From positions 372,001 through 436,000 of the forward strand of contig MKVQ01000048.1 of the NCBI GenBank assembly GCA_001899635.1: a stretch of DNA of 64,000 nt. The letters are read 5' to 3'. The translations under genes and the position numbers were made by a program. This document shows, in pieces, positions 1-8,474 of this stretch; the first letter of the stretch is position 1; every line of letters starts with the position of its first letter. The stretch comes from Myxococcales bacterium 68-20 (GTDB taxonomy: Bacteria > Myxococcota_A > Polyangia > Polyangiales > Polyangiaceae). Under the pieces are notes generated by a model. It saw only the letters and a program-made list of their open reading frames with translations. It was not told the origin of the DNA and did no database searches.

Positions 1-209
1 GATGAAGCGCCGACAGCCTCCGACGCGGGGGCGGACTTCGTGTGACCGGCAAGGGCATGGCCTCACCACACGCATCGTCAAGACGGGACCGGACATGGAT
101 GTGCTCGACACGTTCGACGGCGAGCCCGTTCTCGTCCGCCGACTCCGGATCGCACGCTCGACGCATTCTCACGACACGGATGGAACGCCGCGAGCATCCA
201 ACCGGCTCC

Positions 210-1136
210 ATGGCGCTCTCCTTCGGTCCCTTCGTTCTCGGTGGCAACGTCTTCGGCTGGACCGTCGGGCGTGAGGAAGCGTTTCGCCTGCTCGACGCGT
301 TCGTCGAGCGTGGCGGGAAGGCGATCGATACGGCAGACGTCTACTCGAGCTGGGCGCCCGGAGCGCAAGGCGGTGAGTCGGAGCAGCTCATCGGTGAGTG
401 GCTCGCCGCGCGGAAGAACCGCGGCCAGGTCCTCATCGCGACGAAGGTCGCCAAGTGGAAGGCGCAGCCGGGCCTTTCGCCCGAGAACATCCGTACCGCG
501 ATCGAGGGCTCGCTCCGTCGCCTCGGGACCGACCACGTCGACCTGTACTACGCGCACGAAGACGACCTGAACGTTCCTCAGCTCGAGTACCTCACGGCCT
601 TCGACGCCCTCGTGAAGGAAGGAAAGGTCCGCGCCCTCGGTGCCTCGAACTTCACGCCGGACCGCCTCGCGTCGGCGCTCGCGCTCGCGCGCCAGAATGG
701 GCTCCGAGCCTTCGAGGTCTCCCAAGACCACTGGAACCTCGTCGAGCGGGGCATCGAACGGAGCCTCGTGCCGCTGCTCGAGAAGGAGGGCCTGAAGGAG
801 CTGCCCTACTGGTCGCTCGCATCCGGCTTCCTCACGGGCAAATACCGCTCCGGCGCCCACGTCGAGTCCGCGCGCGCCGGCAGCGCGTCGAAGTACCTCG
901 ACGATCCGAAGAACGTCGCGCTGCTCGGGTTGATGGACGAGCTGGCCTCGGCGCACGGCGTGTCGGTCACCGCGATCGCGCTCGCATGGCTGAAGGCCCA
1001 GCCCGTCGTCGCGGCGCCGATCGCGAGCGCGCGCACCGTCGACCAGCTCGACGCGCTCTTCGAGTGCGCCAAGGCCACGCTCTCGCCGAGCGACGTCGAG
1101 AAGCTGTCCGCCGCGACGGCTCCTCCGCGTGCGTGA
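210..1136 (+). CDS. Aldo/keto reductase family protein
   Basis: A 308-residue NAD(P)H-dependent oxidoreductase of the aldo/keto reductase barrel family, probably cytosolic; its carbonyl substrate cannot be told. The family's catalytic tetrad is visible: Asp40 and Tyr45 in AIDTADVY, Lys79 in ATKV, and His116 in LYYAHED. The frame is open upstream to about 42, but homology begins at MALSFGPFVLGGNVFGWT, so I chose the ATG at 210; an ATG at 180 would add ten unconvincing residues. The downstream neighbour is convergent, so this looks like a single-gene unit unrelated to the polysaccharide locus. Confidence 0.88.
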   Translation: MALSFGPFVLGGNVFGWTVGREEAFRLLDAFVERGGKAIDTADVYSSWAPGAQGGESEQLIGEWLAARKNRGQVLIATKVAKWKAQPGLSPENIRTAIEGSLRRLGTDHVDLYYAHEDDLNVPQLEYLTAFDALVKEGKVRALGASNFTPDRLASALALARQNGLRAFEVSQDHWNLVERGIERSLVPLLEKEGLKELPYWSLASGFLTGKYRSGAHVESARAGSASKYLDDPKNVALLGLMDELASAHGVSVTAIALAWLKAQPVVAAPIASARTVDQLDALFECAKATLSPSDVEKLSAATAPPRA

Positions 1137-1165
1137 GGAGCGTTCGTGGACGCCGTCCGACCGCT

Positions 1166-1705
1166 TCAATGCGGACGGGCTGCCGCGAGCGTGCCTCCGG
1201 TGAGGCGGTTTGCGTACGTGCTCATCGTGTACGCACCGCAGCCAATCATGATCTCCAGCGCCTGCGCCCGCGTATAGCCCGCGCCGAGGAACGCATCCCA
1301 GATCTCCACTCCGACGTCGCCGCGAGTCACGAGGAGCTCACGAGTGAAGGCGGCGAGCGCGTCCAGACGCGTGTCTCCGAGCGCGACGCCCTCGACAAGC
1401 TTCTCGGCGAGCGCACTCTGGTCGATCCGACGAAGCAGGCGTGAGTGCATCGTGATGCACACCTCGCACCCCACATCGCGTGCGATGACGAGGATGACGA
1501 GCTCGCGCTCGACCGGCGAAAGCGACGTCCGCTCGAAGGCCTGCGCCGCGGCACGGAACGCCTCGAACAGCGCCGGTGCGGTGACCATGCGCGCGACGAC
1601 CGACGGAACGATGCCGAACTCGGCGCGCGTAGCCTCGAGAATGGGGCGCGCCGCTTCGGGAGCGGAGCTCTCGTCGAGATCACTAAATCCACGGTCGATG
1701 GTCAT
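1166..1705 (-). CDS. AhpD-like / carboxymuconolactone decarboxylase family protein
   Basis: A 179-residue protein of the AhpD/CMD fold. The family's redox centre is present as C80-E-V-C83 with H87 (GCEVCITMHS), the arrangement of alkylhydroperoxidase-type enzymes that act in peroxide or thiol redox reactions. I chose the ATG at 1705 because AGAGGAG lies about eight bases upstream; an in-frame TTG at 1723 has no such site. The gene follows a MarR regulator on the same strand with a gap of about 70 bases, and its upstream region carries a copy of the motif that also lies upstream of that regulator. Regulation by the MarR protein is therefore likely (inference). The natural substrate is unknown. 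Confidence 0.85.
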   Translation of the reverse strand: MTIDRGFSDLDESSAPEAARPILEATRAEFGIVPSVVARMVTAPALFEAFRAAAQAFERTSLSPVERELVILVIARDVGCEVCITMHSRLLRRIDQSALAEKLVEGVALGDTRLDALAAFTRELLVTRGDVGVEIWDAFLGAGYTRAQALEIMIGCGAYTMSTYANRLTGGTLAAARPH

Positions 1706-1725
1706 CGGATGAGCTCCTCTCAATT

Positions 1726-1743
1726 ATTGTCAATGCAACTATT
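1726..1743 (-). promoter_or_regulatory. Probable MarR operator, copy 1
   Basis: The 18-base motif ATTGTCAATGCAACTATT lies just upstream of the AhpD-like gene. It matches the copy at 2262-2279 in 16 of 18 positions. Its core is an imperfect inverted repeat (TTGT...CAAC), the form many MarR dimers bind. On the minus strand it contains TTGACA, so bound repressor could block a promoter. Seen: the shared motif. Inferred: binding by the adjacent MarR protein. Confidence 0.6.
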
Positions 1744-1778
1744 TACCCGACGGCTAGCACGAGCTTCGCGCTCCGCGC

Positions 1779-2231
1779 TCAGTCGAGGCGTTCGGCGATG
1801 CGGCGCAACGTCCGACGCGTGATCTCGAGGTCGCGCTCTGGAATGTCCCGTTCGAGCTCGGCGACCAGCTTGCGGACGACGGGCACGAGGGTCTTCTTGG
1901 CCTCGCGTCCCTTCGGCGTGAGCACGACGAGACGAGAGCGCGCGTCTCCGTCATCGACGGCCCGCGCAACCAGACCCGCCTTGCTCATGGAATCCACGAT
2001 GCGGCTCATCGTCGGCGCATCGCGATGGCACACGCCGGCGAGGTCGCTCTGCGTGCGCCCGTCTCGCTCCCACAGGCGAACGAGGACCATCCACTGCTCT
2101 GGCGTCAGCTCGTGGCCGTGCTCGCGGAACGCGCGATACATTGCCCGCCGCGTCGTCTCGTAGAAGCGGTTCACCCAGAAGGCGAGCGCGTTCTCGAGGA
2201 CGATCTCGTCCTTGTCGAACTGATCACGCAT
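1779..2231 (-). CDS. MarR family transcriptional regulator
   Basis: A 150-residue winged-helix DNA-binding regulator of usual MarR length. The central part shows the family pattern: a helix-turn-helix around TQSDLAGVCHRDAPTMSRIV, then a wing with DGDARSRLVVLTPKG, where Asp-x-Arg-x-x-x-x-x-Leu-Thr-x-x-Gly is the hallmark. The ends form the dimer helices. It starts at ATG 2231 and lies directly before the AhpD-like gene on the same strand. Near-identical operators lie in front of both genes, so autorepression plus control of the AhpD-like gene is the simplest reading. The inducer is unknown; a phenol or oxidant would fit the partner gene. Confidence 0.9.
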   Translation of the reverse strand: MRDQFDKDEIVLENALAFWVNRFYETTRRAMYRAFREHGHELTPEQWMVLVRLWERDGRTQSDLAGVCHRDAPTMSRIVDSMSKAGLVARAVDDGDARSRLVVLTPKGREAKKTLVPVVRKLVAELERDIPERDLEITRRTLRRIAERLD

Positions 2232-2261
2232 CCGCAGTCCAAGATGAGGGCACGGACGATA

Positions 2262-2279
2262 TTTGTCAATGCAACAATT
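2262..2279 (-). promoter_or_regulatory. Probable MarR operator, copy 2
   Basis: TTTGTCAATGCAACAATT lies 31 bases upstream of the MarR start and nearly repeats the site at 1726-1743. The core TTGTCAATGCAACAA is an imperfect palindrome. Read on the minus strand it holds TTGACA (2269-2264), a consensus -35 hexamer; the expected -10 region (CATCTT near 2246-2241) is weak. It probably serves in autorepression. Confidence 0.6.
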
Positions 2280-2507
2280 CCCCCGCTCGAGGCTCGCGTC
2301 CCGACGCAGTGCCTGCGCGCTCTTCGTCGACTTCGAGATGCTGCGCCGATGAGTGAGTTTCCGTTCACTTGAACGGTGCCCTACACGGGCCGTTCGAAGC
2401 CTCGATGAGCGCGTCGGCGAGTGCGCGCCGCATCGGACCGACGTTCTGCGGAGGCCACTCGAACGACCGCGATCGGGATCAACGCGGACGGGCGCCGGGA
2501 CGCTTCA

Positions 2508-3968
2508 TCATGCCGATGGCGCCGGGCCGCGCCGATCCCGGACGAGACCGATGAGCTCATGGACGTTGGGCCGGGCGAAGACGAACAGCCCGAGCACGTA
2601 GACGACCCCGCCGAGCACGATCTCGAGGGCGAGCTGAACGCCCGCCGGGATGTGCATCGGCGCGAGGAACTGCCGCAAGGCGAGGACGGAGAGGAACATC
2701 GGGGCACACGCGAGGAGCGGGCGCATCACGGAGATGAAGTAGCGTCCGACGGGGAGCGGCGTCACCAGCGCGGCCAGGCCGACGATGCTGACCGTGTAGA
2801 CCGTGAACCCGATCCCGACGCCGACGCATGCCCAAACCGGACCGCCGAGCTTGCCCAGCACGGCGACTCCCGAAAGCAGTGCGATGGCACGGGCGACGCT
2901 CGCGATGAGAACGAGACGCGGCTTTCTCTCGGCTTCCAGGTAAGCGCCCGCGGGCCATGACGCCGGCTGGAAGATCGTCATGCAGCTCAACACGGTGAGG
3001 ATGCCGGCCATCTCCGCCCAGCGCTTGTCGAAGAACGCATGAACGAGCGTCGGCGCGATCGACCCGAGCCCGACTCCGAGCGGCGCCACGACGAGCGACA
3101 TGAGCGCGGCCGCCCGAACCACCGCGCCAGGGCGGTCCTTCGGATCCATCTTCGAGAAGGCGGGCATGAGCACGTCGCCCATACGCTCGGCGACATAGAT
3201 CACGGGCGTCTCCGCCAAGCTGTACGAGAGCGCGTAGCAGCCCATGAGGCTCGGTCCGAACATGCGGAGCATGAGGACGTTGTCCCAGCTCGACGACGCG
3301 CGCTCGCAGAGCGCCACGAAGAGGATGGGCGTACCGTAGGCCAGCATCTTCCGCGCCTCGCGCCAGTCGGCCCCCGCGAACGAGAGCCACTCGGAACGGG
3401 GCACCTTCCGCACGAAGAGGAGGAAGGTCGTGGTCGAGCGCACGAGCCCAGCGATGACGATCGCGTAGCCGCCGTACCGGGACGCCGCCGAGAGCGCGAC
3501 AGCGGTGAACGTCACCTCGCCGATGCTGTTGATGATGGCGACATCGCGGAACCGGAGCTCGCGTACGAGCAGACGCTCCGGCATCGACCGCGCGCGATCG
3601 AGCAGGTGTGCGATCGCCAAGCCGCCGATGTAACGGCCCATCTGGGGCGCCTCGACGAACTCGCCGAGTTGTCCGCGAAGCGAGTACACGACCGCCATCG
3701 CGAGCACACCCAACCCGAAGTGGAGCACTGCTGCCTGCGAGACGACGCTGGGCTTCGACCTGAAGGCGATGAGGTACTGCCCGAACGCGAAGAACGTGAG
3801 GACGTTCGCCGTCTGGATGCAGATGAGCGCGGCCGAGACCTCGCCGTACTCCGCCGGCGCGATGAACCGCGTGAGCACGAGGGTGCCGACGAGAGACACG
3901 ACGCGCGCACCGAGTCCCGTGACGAGGTTCCAGACGACACCGCGTGCAGCAGCCTTCTCGATCGACAT
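2508..3968 (-). CDS. Polysaccharide flippase (Wzx-like)
   Basis: A 486-residue integral membrane protein of the oligosaccharide flippase family, which moves lipid-linked repeat units across the inner membrane. The N-terminus (AARGVVWNLVTGLGARVVSL) and the following TRFIAPAEYGEV are typical of Wzx proteins. Many hydrophobic segments are spread over the whole length, in line with the usual 12-14 helices. It lies downstream of the polymerase/ligase gene (4045-5466) on the same strand with a 76-base gap, so the two are probably co-transcribed. The transported glycan cannot be inferred. Confidence 0.87.
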   Translation of the reverse strand: MSIEKAAARGVVWNLVTGLGARVVSLVGTLVLTRFIAPAEYGEVSAALICIQTANVLTFFAFGQYLIAFRSKPSVVSQAAVLHFGLGVLAMAVVYSLRGQLGEFVEAPQMGRYIGGLAIAHLLDRARSMPERLLVRELRFRDVAIINSIGEVTFTAVALSAASRYGGYAIVIAGLVRSTTTFLLFVRKVPRSEWLSFAGADWREARKMLAYGTPILFVALCERASSSWDNVLMLRMFGPSLMGCYALSYSLAETPVIYVAERMGDVLMPAFSKMDPKDRPGAVVRAAALMSLVVAPLGVGLGSIAPTLVHAFFDKRWAEMAGILTVLSCMTIFQPASWPAGAYLEAERKPRLVLIASVARAIALLSGVAVLGKLGGPVWACVGVGIGFTVYTVSIVGLAALVTPLPVGRYFISVMRPLLACAPMFLSVLALRQFLAPMHIPAGVQLALEIVLGGVVYVLGLFVFARPNVHELIGLVRDRRGPAPSA

Positions 3969-4044
3969 CTTCTGAACCGACTACACCGAAAGGGGACGGG
4001 GCACGATACGCGATAACGAGGCTGCTCGGGTGCGCAGGTTCGCT

Positions 4045-5466
4045 TCACGAAGACCCAGCTTTGAGCCGGGTATACACGTAGAGCAGGCCCAGGATCGTGA
4101 CGTTGCCGCCCACGACGCCGACGACGTCCTTCCACCCGATCTTCACGTGGAACGTGTCGTCCGATTGCTTGACGATCCGGTACAGCGCGCCCGCGAGGCC
4201 GAACCAGACGAAAAGGAGCTGCTTGTACGTGAACGACAGGAAGAAAATGCCCACCGCGATCCCAGCCAGGGACACGAGCATCGCCATGGCGAGGGAGCGA
4301 AGCTCTTGCGTGAGGGACGCGTCTCGCCGGAGCACCGTGAGGGGGATCTTGAACGACGTCCAGAACAGGAGCGACCAGAAGACGAACCCGACGAAGCCGG
4401 TCTCCGTCGCGGCGAGCAGATACGAGTTGTGCGCCGTGAGATGGATCGGCGAGTCGACACGGTCCGCAAACTGATCCACGCCGACGCCGCGGATCGGAAA
4501 CTTGAAGAACATGCTGATCCCCTCGTAGAGGAGCTCGATCCGCTCCGACGCCGACTCGTCCGCCTCGGCCGCCGAACGCCCGCCGAGCAACACGACCGGC
4601 AGCGCGCAGATCACCGCGAGCACGAGCCCCTTCCAGCGGTAGCGTGAGACGAAGTAGATCCCGAAGACCGTGCCGAGAACGAGCTGTCCGCCGCGTGACT
4701 GCGAGAGGATGACCGCGTAGAGCCCGAGCCCGAGCACGGCAAGGGAGATCGTCATGAGCACGGTCTTCGCGCCCTGTCCGATCCTCTCGCTATGTTTGGA
4801 GGGCATTCCGAGCGCGAACAGCAGCGGGAAGATCGCGCCGATGAAGACCGACAGCTCGTTCGGGTCGTCCAGCTGCCCTCGCCAGCGGACCCGACGTCCC
4901 GTCGTGAACGTCTTGAACAGACCGAGGCGCTCGCACCCCCATTCGACGTCGAACCGGATACCGTCGCGGCAATCGCCGGCAAGCCCACACTCACGGCCAT
5001 CCGCGGTGTCCAGGTCGATGACCTGCTGCCCCTCGTCGTTCATCACCTTCTCGAGACACTGCGCGGGCTGATTGCCCTGATGGACCGCGACAGCGGAGAC
5101 GAAGGCCCCGAGCAGGAGAAGGAGCCATATCATCCCTTTCAACCGGTCGAGGGTGCGCGCCCCGTACATGACGGCGAGCATGAAGATCGAAGGGAAAAGC
5201 GCGCGGTTCGTGCCGAGCTCGATCCCTCGCCCGCCGCCAAGGTTCAACGCGGTGATGAAGTAACAGGTCAGGACGAAGAGCCCGACCCACGGCAACTGCG
5301 GCGTGTAGAGCGGCTTCTGGCGACCGAGCGCCATCTCCACGAGAACGCCGAGGACGCAGAGCCCGGTGAAGACGTCGAGCAGCCGGAGAACGCCGAGGAC
5401 CGGCCATATCTCCTGTGGCCGGATGACGAGGACGAAGACCAGAGCGAGGCTCGCGAAGAACGTCAC
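4045..5466 (-). CDS. O-antigen ligase / polysaccharide polymerase family membrane protein
   Basis: A 473-residue polytopic protein of the Wzy/WaaL superfamily. These enzymes polymerise repeat units or ligate glycans in the periplasm from undecaprenyl carriers. The sequence shows many hydrophobic helices, the stretch GQLDDPNELSVFIG, an ILSQSRGGQ segment, and a periplasmic-loop motif near the C-terminus (LTAHNSYLLAATETG) with the conserved His-Asn-x-x-Leu. The start is a GTG at 5466. It heads a two-gene minus-strand unit with the flippase, and shares a divergent region of about 80 bases with the beta-helix lipoprotein gene at 5550. Polymerase and ligase cannot be told apart from sequence; polymerase fits the neighbouring Wzx. 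Confidence 0.82.
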   Translation of the reverse strand: MTFFASLALVFVLVIRPQEIWPVLGVLRLLDVFTGLCVLGVLVEMALGRQKPLYTPQLPWVGLFVLTCYFITALNLGGGRGIELGTNRALFPSIFMLAVMYGARTLDRLKGMIWLLLLLGAFVSAVAVHQGNQPAQCLEKVMNDEGQQVIDLDTADGRECGLAGDCRDGIRFDVEWGCERLGLFKTFTTGRRVRWRGQLDDPNELSVFIGAIFPLLFALGMPSKHSERIGQGAKTVLMTISLAVLGLGLYAVILSQSRGGQLVLGTVFGIYFVSRYRWKGLVLAVICALPVVLLGGRSAAEADESASERIELLYEGISMFFKFPIRGVGVDQFADRVDSPIHLTAHNSYLLAATETGFVGFVFWSLLFWTSFKIPLTVLRRDASLTQELRSLAMAMLVSLAGIAVGIFFLSFTYKQLLFVWFGLAGALYRIVKQSDDTFHVKIGWKDVVGVVGGNVTILGLLYVYTRLKAGSS

Positions 5467-5549
5467 GCGGTCACCTCGAGCCGGTCGCGATCACACGGCG
5501 AGCATACATCATGCAGCGATGGGTGTGCTGGCGGGCGTACGGCGGTACG

Positions 5550-7235
5550 ATGCGCGGGACCGTGACGACCAGGACCTTCGCAGCGCTCGCCGTCCTCGCG
5601 ATCGGGTGTTCGGGCTCGAGCGGCGCCTCGAGCGGCGTCACGAACGCGCCATCCACCGTCCCGACGAGCGCCCCGGAAATGCAGCGACCACCGCCGAGAA
5701 CCGCGAGGCCGGCAGGGTCGTCGCGCCCGGCGGGCGCTCCCCCGACCCAGGCTGGGCTTGCTGGCGGTGCAGCGAGCGGATCTGGTGCGACCTTCCGGAC
5801 GACCACGGAGACACCGCCGGTCGAGTGTGGCCCAAGCACGACCGGAAGGACGTTCGACGTCGGCGATGGCAAGCCTTACACGACGCTCGGGGCGGTGCCC
5901 TGGGCGAACCTCTCGGGCGGTGACGTCGTGCGGCTGCACTGGCGACCTCAGCCTTGGCGCGAAAAGATCCTCATCTCGCAGTCGGGCAGCGCGACGAAGC
6001 CCATCCGCTTCTGCGGCGTGTCCGGCCCGAAGGGCGAGCGTCCCGTGCTGGACGGTGAGAACGCGACGACGGACAAGTCGTTCGACTTCATCCACGTGGA
6101 GGGCGAGCGCCGCGGCCTCATCACGATCTCGATCCGTCGCGACGGTCAGAGCTGGGGGGACAAGCCTCGGCACATCGTCATCGACGGCCTCGAGCTGCGT
6201 AACGCGGCCGTACCCCACGGCTTCACCAACAGCCGCGGCGAGAAGAAGACGTACCTCGACCACACCGCCTGCATCTTCGTCGAGCGTGGCGAGCACATCG
6301 TGATGGCGCGCAACGACGTCCACGGCTGCGGAAACGGGCTCTTCGTCGCCTCGAATGACAGCGAGGAGGTCGTCTCACGCGACATTCTGATCTACGGCAA
6401 CTACATCCACGGCAACGGCTCGCTCTCGCATCCGGACCGGATGCACGGCATCTACAGCGAGGCGATCGGCATCGTGGTCCAGAACAACCGTTTCGGTCCG
6501 AACCGTGAGGGATCGCTCGGCAACCAGCTCAAGGATCGCTCGACGGGGACCATCGTCCGGTACAATTGGTTCGAGGGCGGCTCGCGTGCGATCGATCTCG
6601 TCGAGCCCGAGGACAGCTTCGCCGTCGTGCGGCAGATGCCGGAGCGCCACGAGACGTGGGTCTATGGCAACGTCATCATCCTCGGCGCGCGCGCGTCGGC
6701 TCGCCCCATCCACTACGGCGGCGACAACGGCTCCGAAAACATGTACCGGAAGGGCACGCTCTTCTTCTACGACAACACGATGGTCATCACGACCAACGAG
6801 AAGGACCTGTATTACATGGCGGTCCTCCAGCTCGAGACCGACGACGAGTCCGCCGACGTGCGGAACAACGTCATCTACCGCTCGGGGACGACGCACCTCT
6901 CGTGGCTGCTCGAGAAGGGGACGGCACGCCTCGGTGTGAACTGGATCTCGAACGGCGTGACGACCGCGGTCGACCGCGGGCCGACCGTGAAGGTCAGCGC
7001 CAAGACCGAGATGCTGCCCGAAGGCAAGACGCTCAACGGTGACAACCCGAGGTTCGTCAACGCGGCCGCGGGTGACTACTGTCTCGGACCGAGCTCTCCC
7101 GCGCGGAACGCCGCCGGCGAGCTCGCTCCCCTTCTTCCTCCGGGCCTCCTGCCGACGCTCCAGTACAAGAAGCACCAGCACACCGTCCCGCGGCGGGCCG
7201 AGCGAATGGACCTCGGCGCGTTCGCGTGCGAGTGA
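5550..7235 (+). CDS. Right-handed beta-helix lipoprotein (putative polysaccharide lyase/epimerase-like)
   Basis: A 561-residue exported protein. The N-terminus is a lipoprotein signal (LAVLAIGC, lipidated Cys20), followed by a Ser/Ala/Pro/Gly-rich linker and a domain of about 450 residues with parallel beta-helix features: repeated Asn-Asn and Gly-Asn turns such as DILIYGNYIHGNG, IVVQNNRFG and TIVRYNWFEGG. Such folds occur in pectate and alginate lyases, C5-epimerases and other surface-polysaccharide enzymes. It is clearly paralogous to the lipoprotein at 39405-41045 (shared VPW..L..GD.VR.H.RP.P..EK start and HYGGD turn). I chose ATG 5550 because the signal peptide starts there. No catalytic residues could be assigned; periplasmic or outer-membrane trimming or modification of the exported polymer is an inference. 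Confidence 0.78.
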   Translation: MRGTVTTRTFAALAVLAIGCSGSSGASSGVTNAPSTVPTSAPEMQRPPPRTARPAGSSRPAGAPPTQAGLAGGAASGSGATFRTTTETPPVECGPSTTGRTFDVGDGKPYTTLGAVPWANLSGGDVVRLHWRPQPWREKILISQSGSATKPIRFCGVSGPKGERPVLDGENATTDKSFDFIHVEGERRGLITISIRRDGQSWGDKPRHIVIDGLELRNAAVPHGFTNSRGEKKTYLDHTACIFVERGEHIVMARNDVHGCGNGLFVASNDSEEVVSRDILIYGNYIHGNGSLSHPDRMHGIYSEAIGIVVQNNRFGPNREGSLGNQLKDRSTGTIVRYNWFEGGSRAIDLVEPEDSFAVVRQMPERHETWVYGNVIILGARASARPIHYGGDNGSENMYRKGTLFFYDNTMVITTNEKDLYYMAVLQLETDDESADVRNNVIYRSGTTHLSWLLEKGTARLGVNWISNGVTTAVDRGPTVKVSAKTEMLPEGKTLNGDNPRFVNAAAGDYCLGPSSPARNAAGELAPLLPPGLLPTLQYKKHQHTVPRRAERMDLGAFACE

Positions 7236-7298
7236 CACAATGAGCCTCGTTCTCCTCGACTCAACCAGCTCCCGCGACCCCCATTCGAGACAAGCACG

Positions 7299-8474
7299 AT
7301 GATCAGGCGAGCCTTTCGCGCTCTTCGCGAACGACACCTCGAGACGTTTCTCTCGGGCTACCTGATCGACGCCGGCCAGCGCGCGTTCGCGCGCCGGACG
7401 GGTCCGAAGGTCGAAGGAGTCCGTCACCTGCTCGTCGCCGTGTGCGATCACTACGAGCCGCTCTGGAACAAGGCCGACCCGGCTCACGGCGCGCGCCGGG
7501 TCCAGGCCTGGCGCGAGGGCTACCCGCGGCTCGCGAGCCAGTACCGCGACGCCGATGGCCGACACCCGCGCCACTCGTTCTTCTTCCCCGGGGAAGAGTA
7601 CCGCCCGGAGTTCCTCGAGCCGCTGGCAGAGCTCGCGCGTGACGGCTTCGGCGAGGTCGAGATTCACCTCCACCACGACGGCGACACCGCCGAGACGCTC
7701 GAGGCGCAGCTCCGCGACACGATCGCGAAGTTCATGAGTCATGGGCACCTCTCGCGCGCTGCCGACGGGTCCGCGCGCTACGCGTTCATCCACGGCAACT
7801 GGGCGCTCGCCAACCCGCGCCGTGACGGCAAGTGGTGCGGCGTCGACGAAGAGGTCCCGCTCCTCTTCAAGACCGGCTGTTATGCCGACTTCACGTTCCC
7901 TGCCGCGCCCGATCCGGCGCAGCCGAACATCGTGAACCGGATCTACTGGCCGACGGGCGACCTCTCCGCGAAACGCTGCTACGAGTCAGGCGAGCGCGCC
8001 CGGGTCGGCAAGGTCATGAGGGACCGGCTCCTGCTGGTGCAAGGACCACTCGCCTTCTCGCGCCGGTCCAAGAGGCTCGCTGTGTGGATCGAGAACTCGG
8101 CGCTCACGGCGGTCAACCCGGCAACGGCAGCGCGCGCAAAGACGTGGGTGACGCGGAACATCCACGTCGAAGGCCGGCCCGAGTGGGTCTTCGTGAAGCT
8201 CCACACGCACGGCGCACCCGACGCCCAGGCGGCGTCGCTGCTCGGTGACGGAGGCCATGCGCTCCACCGCGTCCTCACGACCGATTACAACGACGGCCAG
8301 AGGTGGATGCTCCACTACGTGACCGCGCGCGAAATGTTCAACATCGCGATCGCGGCCATGGAGGGCAAGACTGGCAATCCGAACCTTTATCGCGACCATG
8401 TCATCGCGCCGCCGCCGGCCGCCAAGGTCGAGCCCGTCGCGAACGAAAACCGAGCGGAGTCCCACGCGTCATGA
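7299..8474 (+). CDS. Conserved protein of polysaccharide loci, deacetylase-like features
   Basis: A 391-residue soluble-looking protein whose family I cannot name firmly. It has no signal peptide or membrane helix. Possible metal-site motifs are LVAVCDHYEPLW near the start, EIHLHHDGDT in the middle and FIHGNWAL further on, followed by LFKTGCYADFTFPA; the order and spacing resemble a NodB/glycosidase-type (beta/alpha) deacetylase barrel, but the classical TFDDG motif is absent. It overlaps the Gfo/Idh/MocA gene by ATGA and so is translationally coupled to it. The context suggests a role in sugar-precursor or oligosaccharide modification. Confidence 0.6.
   Translation: MIRRAFRALRERHLETFLSGYLIDAGQRAFARRTGPKVEGVRHLLVAVCDHYEPLWNKADPAHGARRVQAWREGYPRLASQYRDADGRHPRHSFFFPGEEYRPEFLEPLAELARDGFGEVEIHLHHDGDTAETLEAQLRDTIAKFMSHGHLSRAADGSARYAFIHGNWALANPRRDGKWCGVDEEVPLLFKTGCYADFTFPAAPDPAQPNIVNRIYWPTGDLSAKRCYESGERARVGKVMRDRLLLVQGPLAFSRRSKRLAVWIENSALTAVNPATAARAKTWVTRNIHVEGRPEWVFVKLHTHGAPDAQAASLLGDGGHALHRVLTTDYNDGQRWMLHYVTAREMFNIAIAAMEGKTGNPNLYRDHVIAPPPAAKVEPVANENRAESHAS

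Noticed and set aside
2361-2376. Palindrome CCGTTCA-CT-TGAACGG downstream of the flippase gene and upstream of the MarR gene
   Set aside because: Perfect, but only seven bases per arm, with no T-run and no clear relation to a promoter; could be chance.
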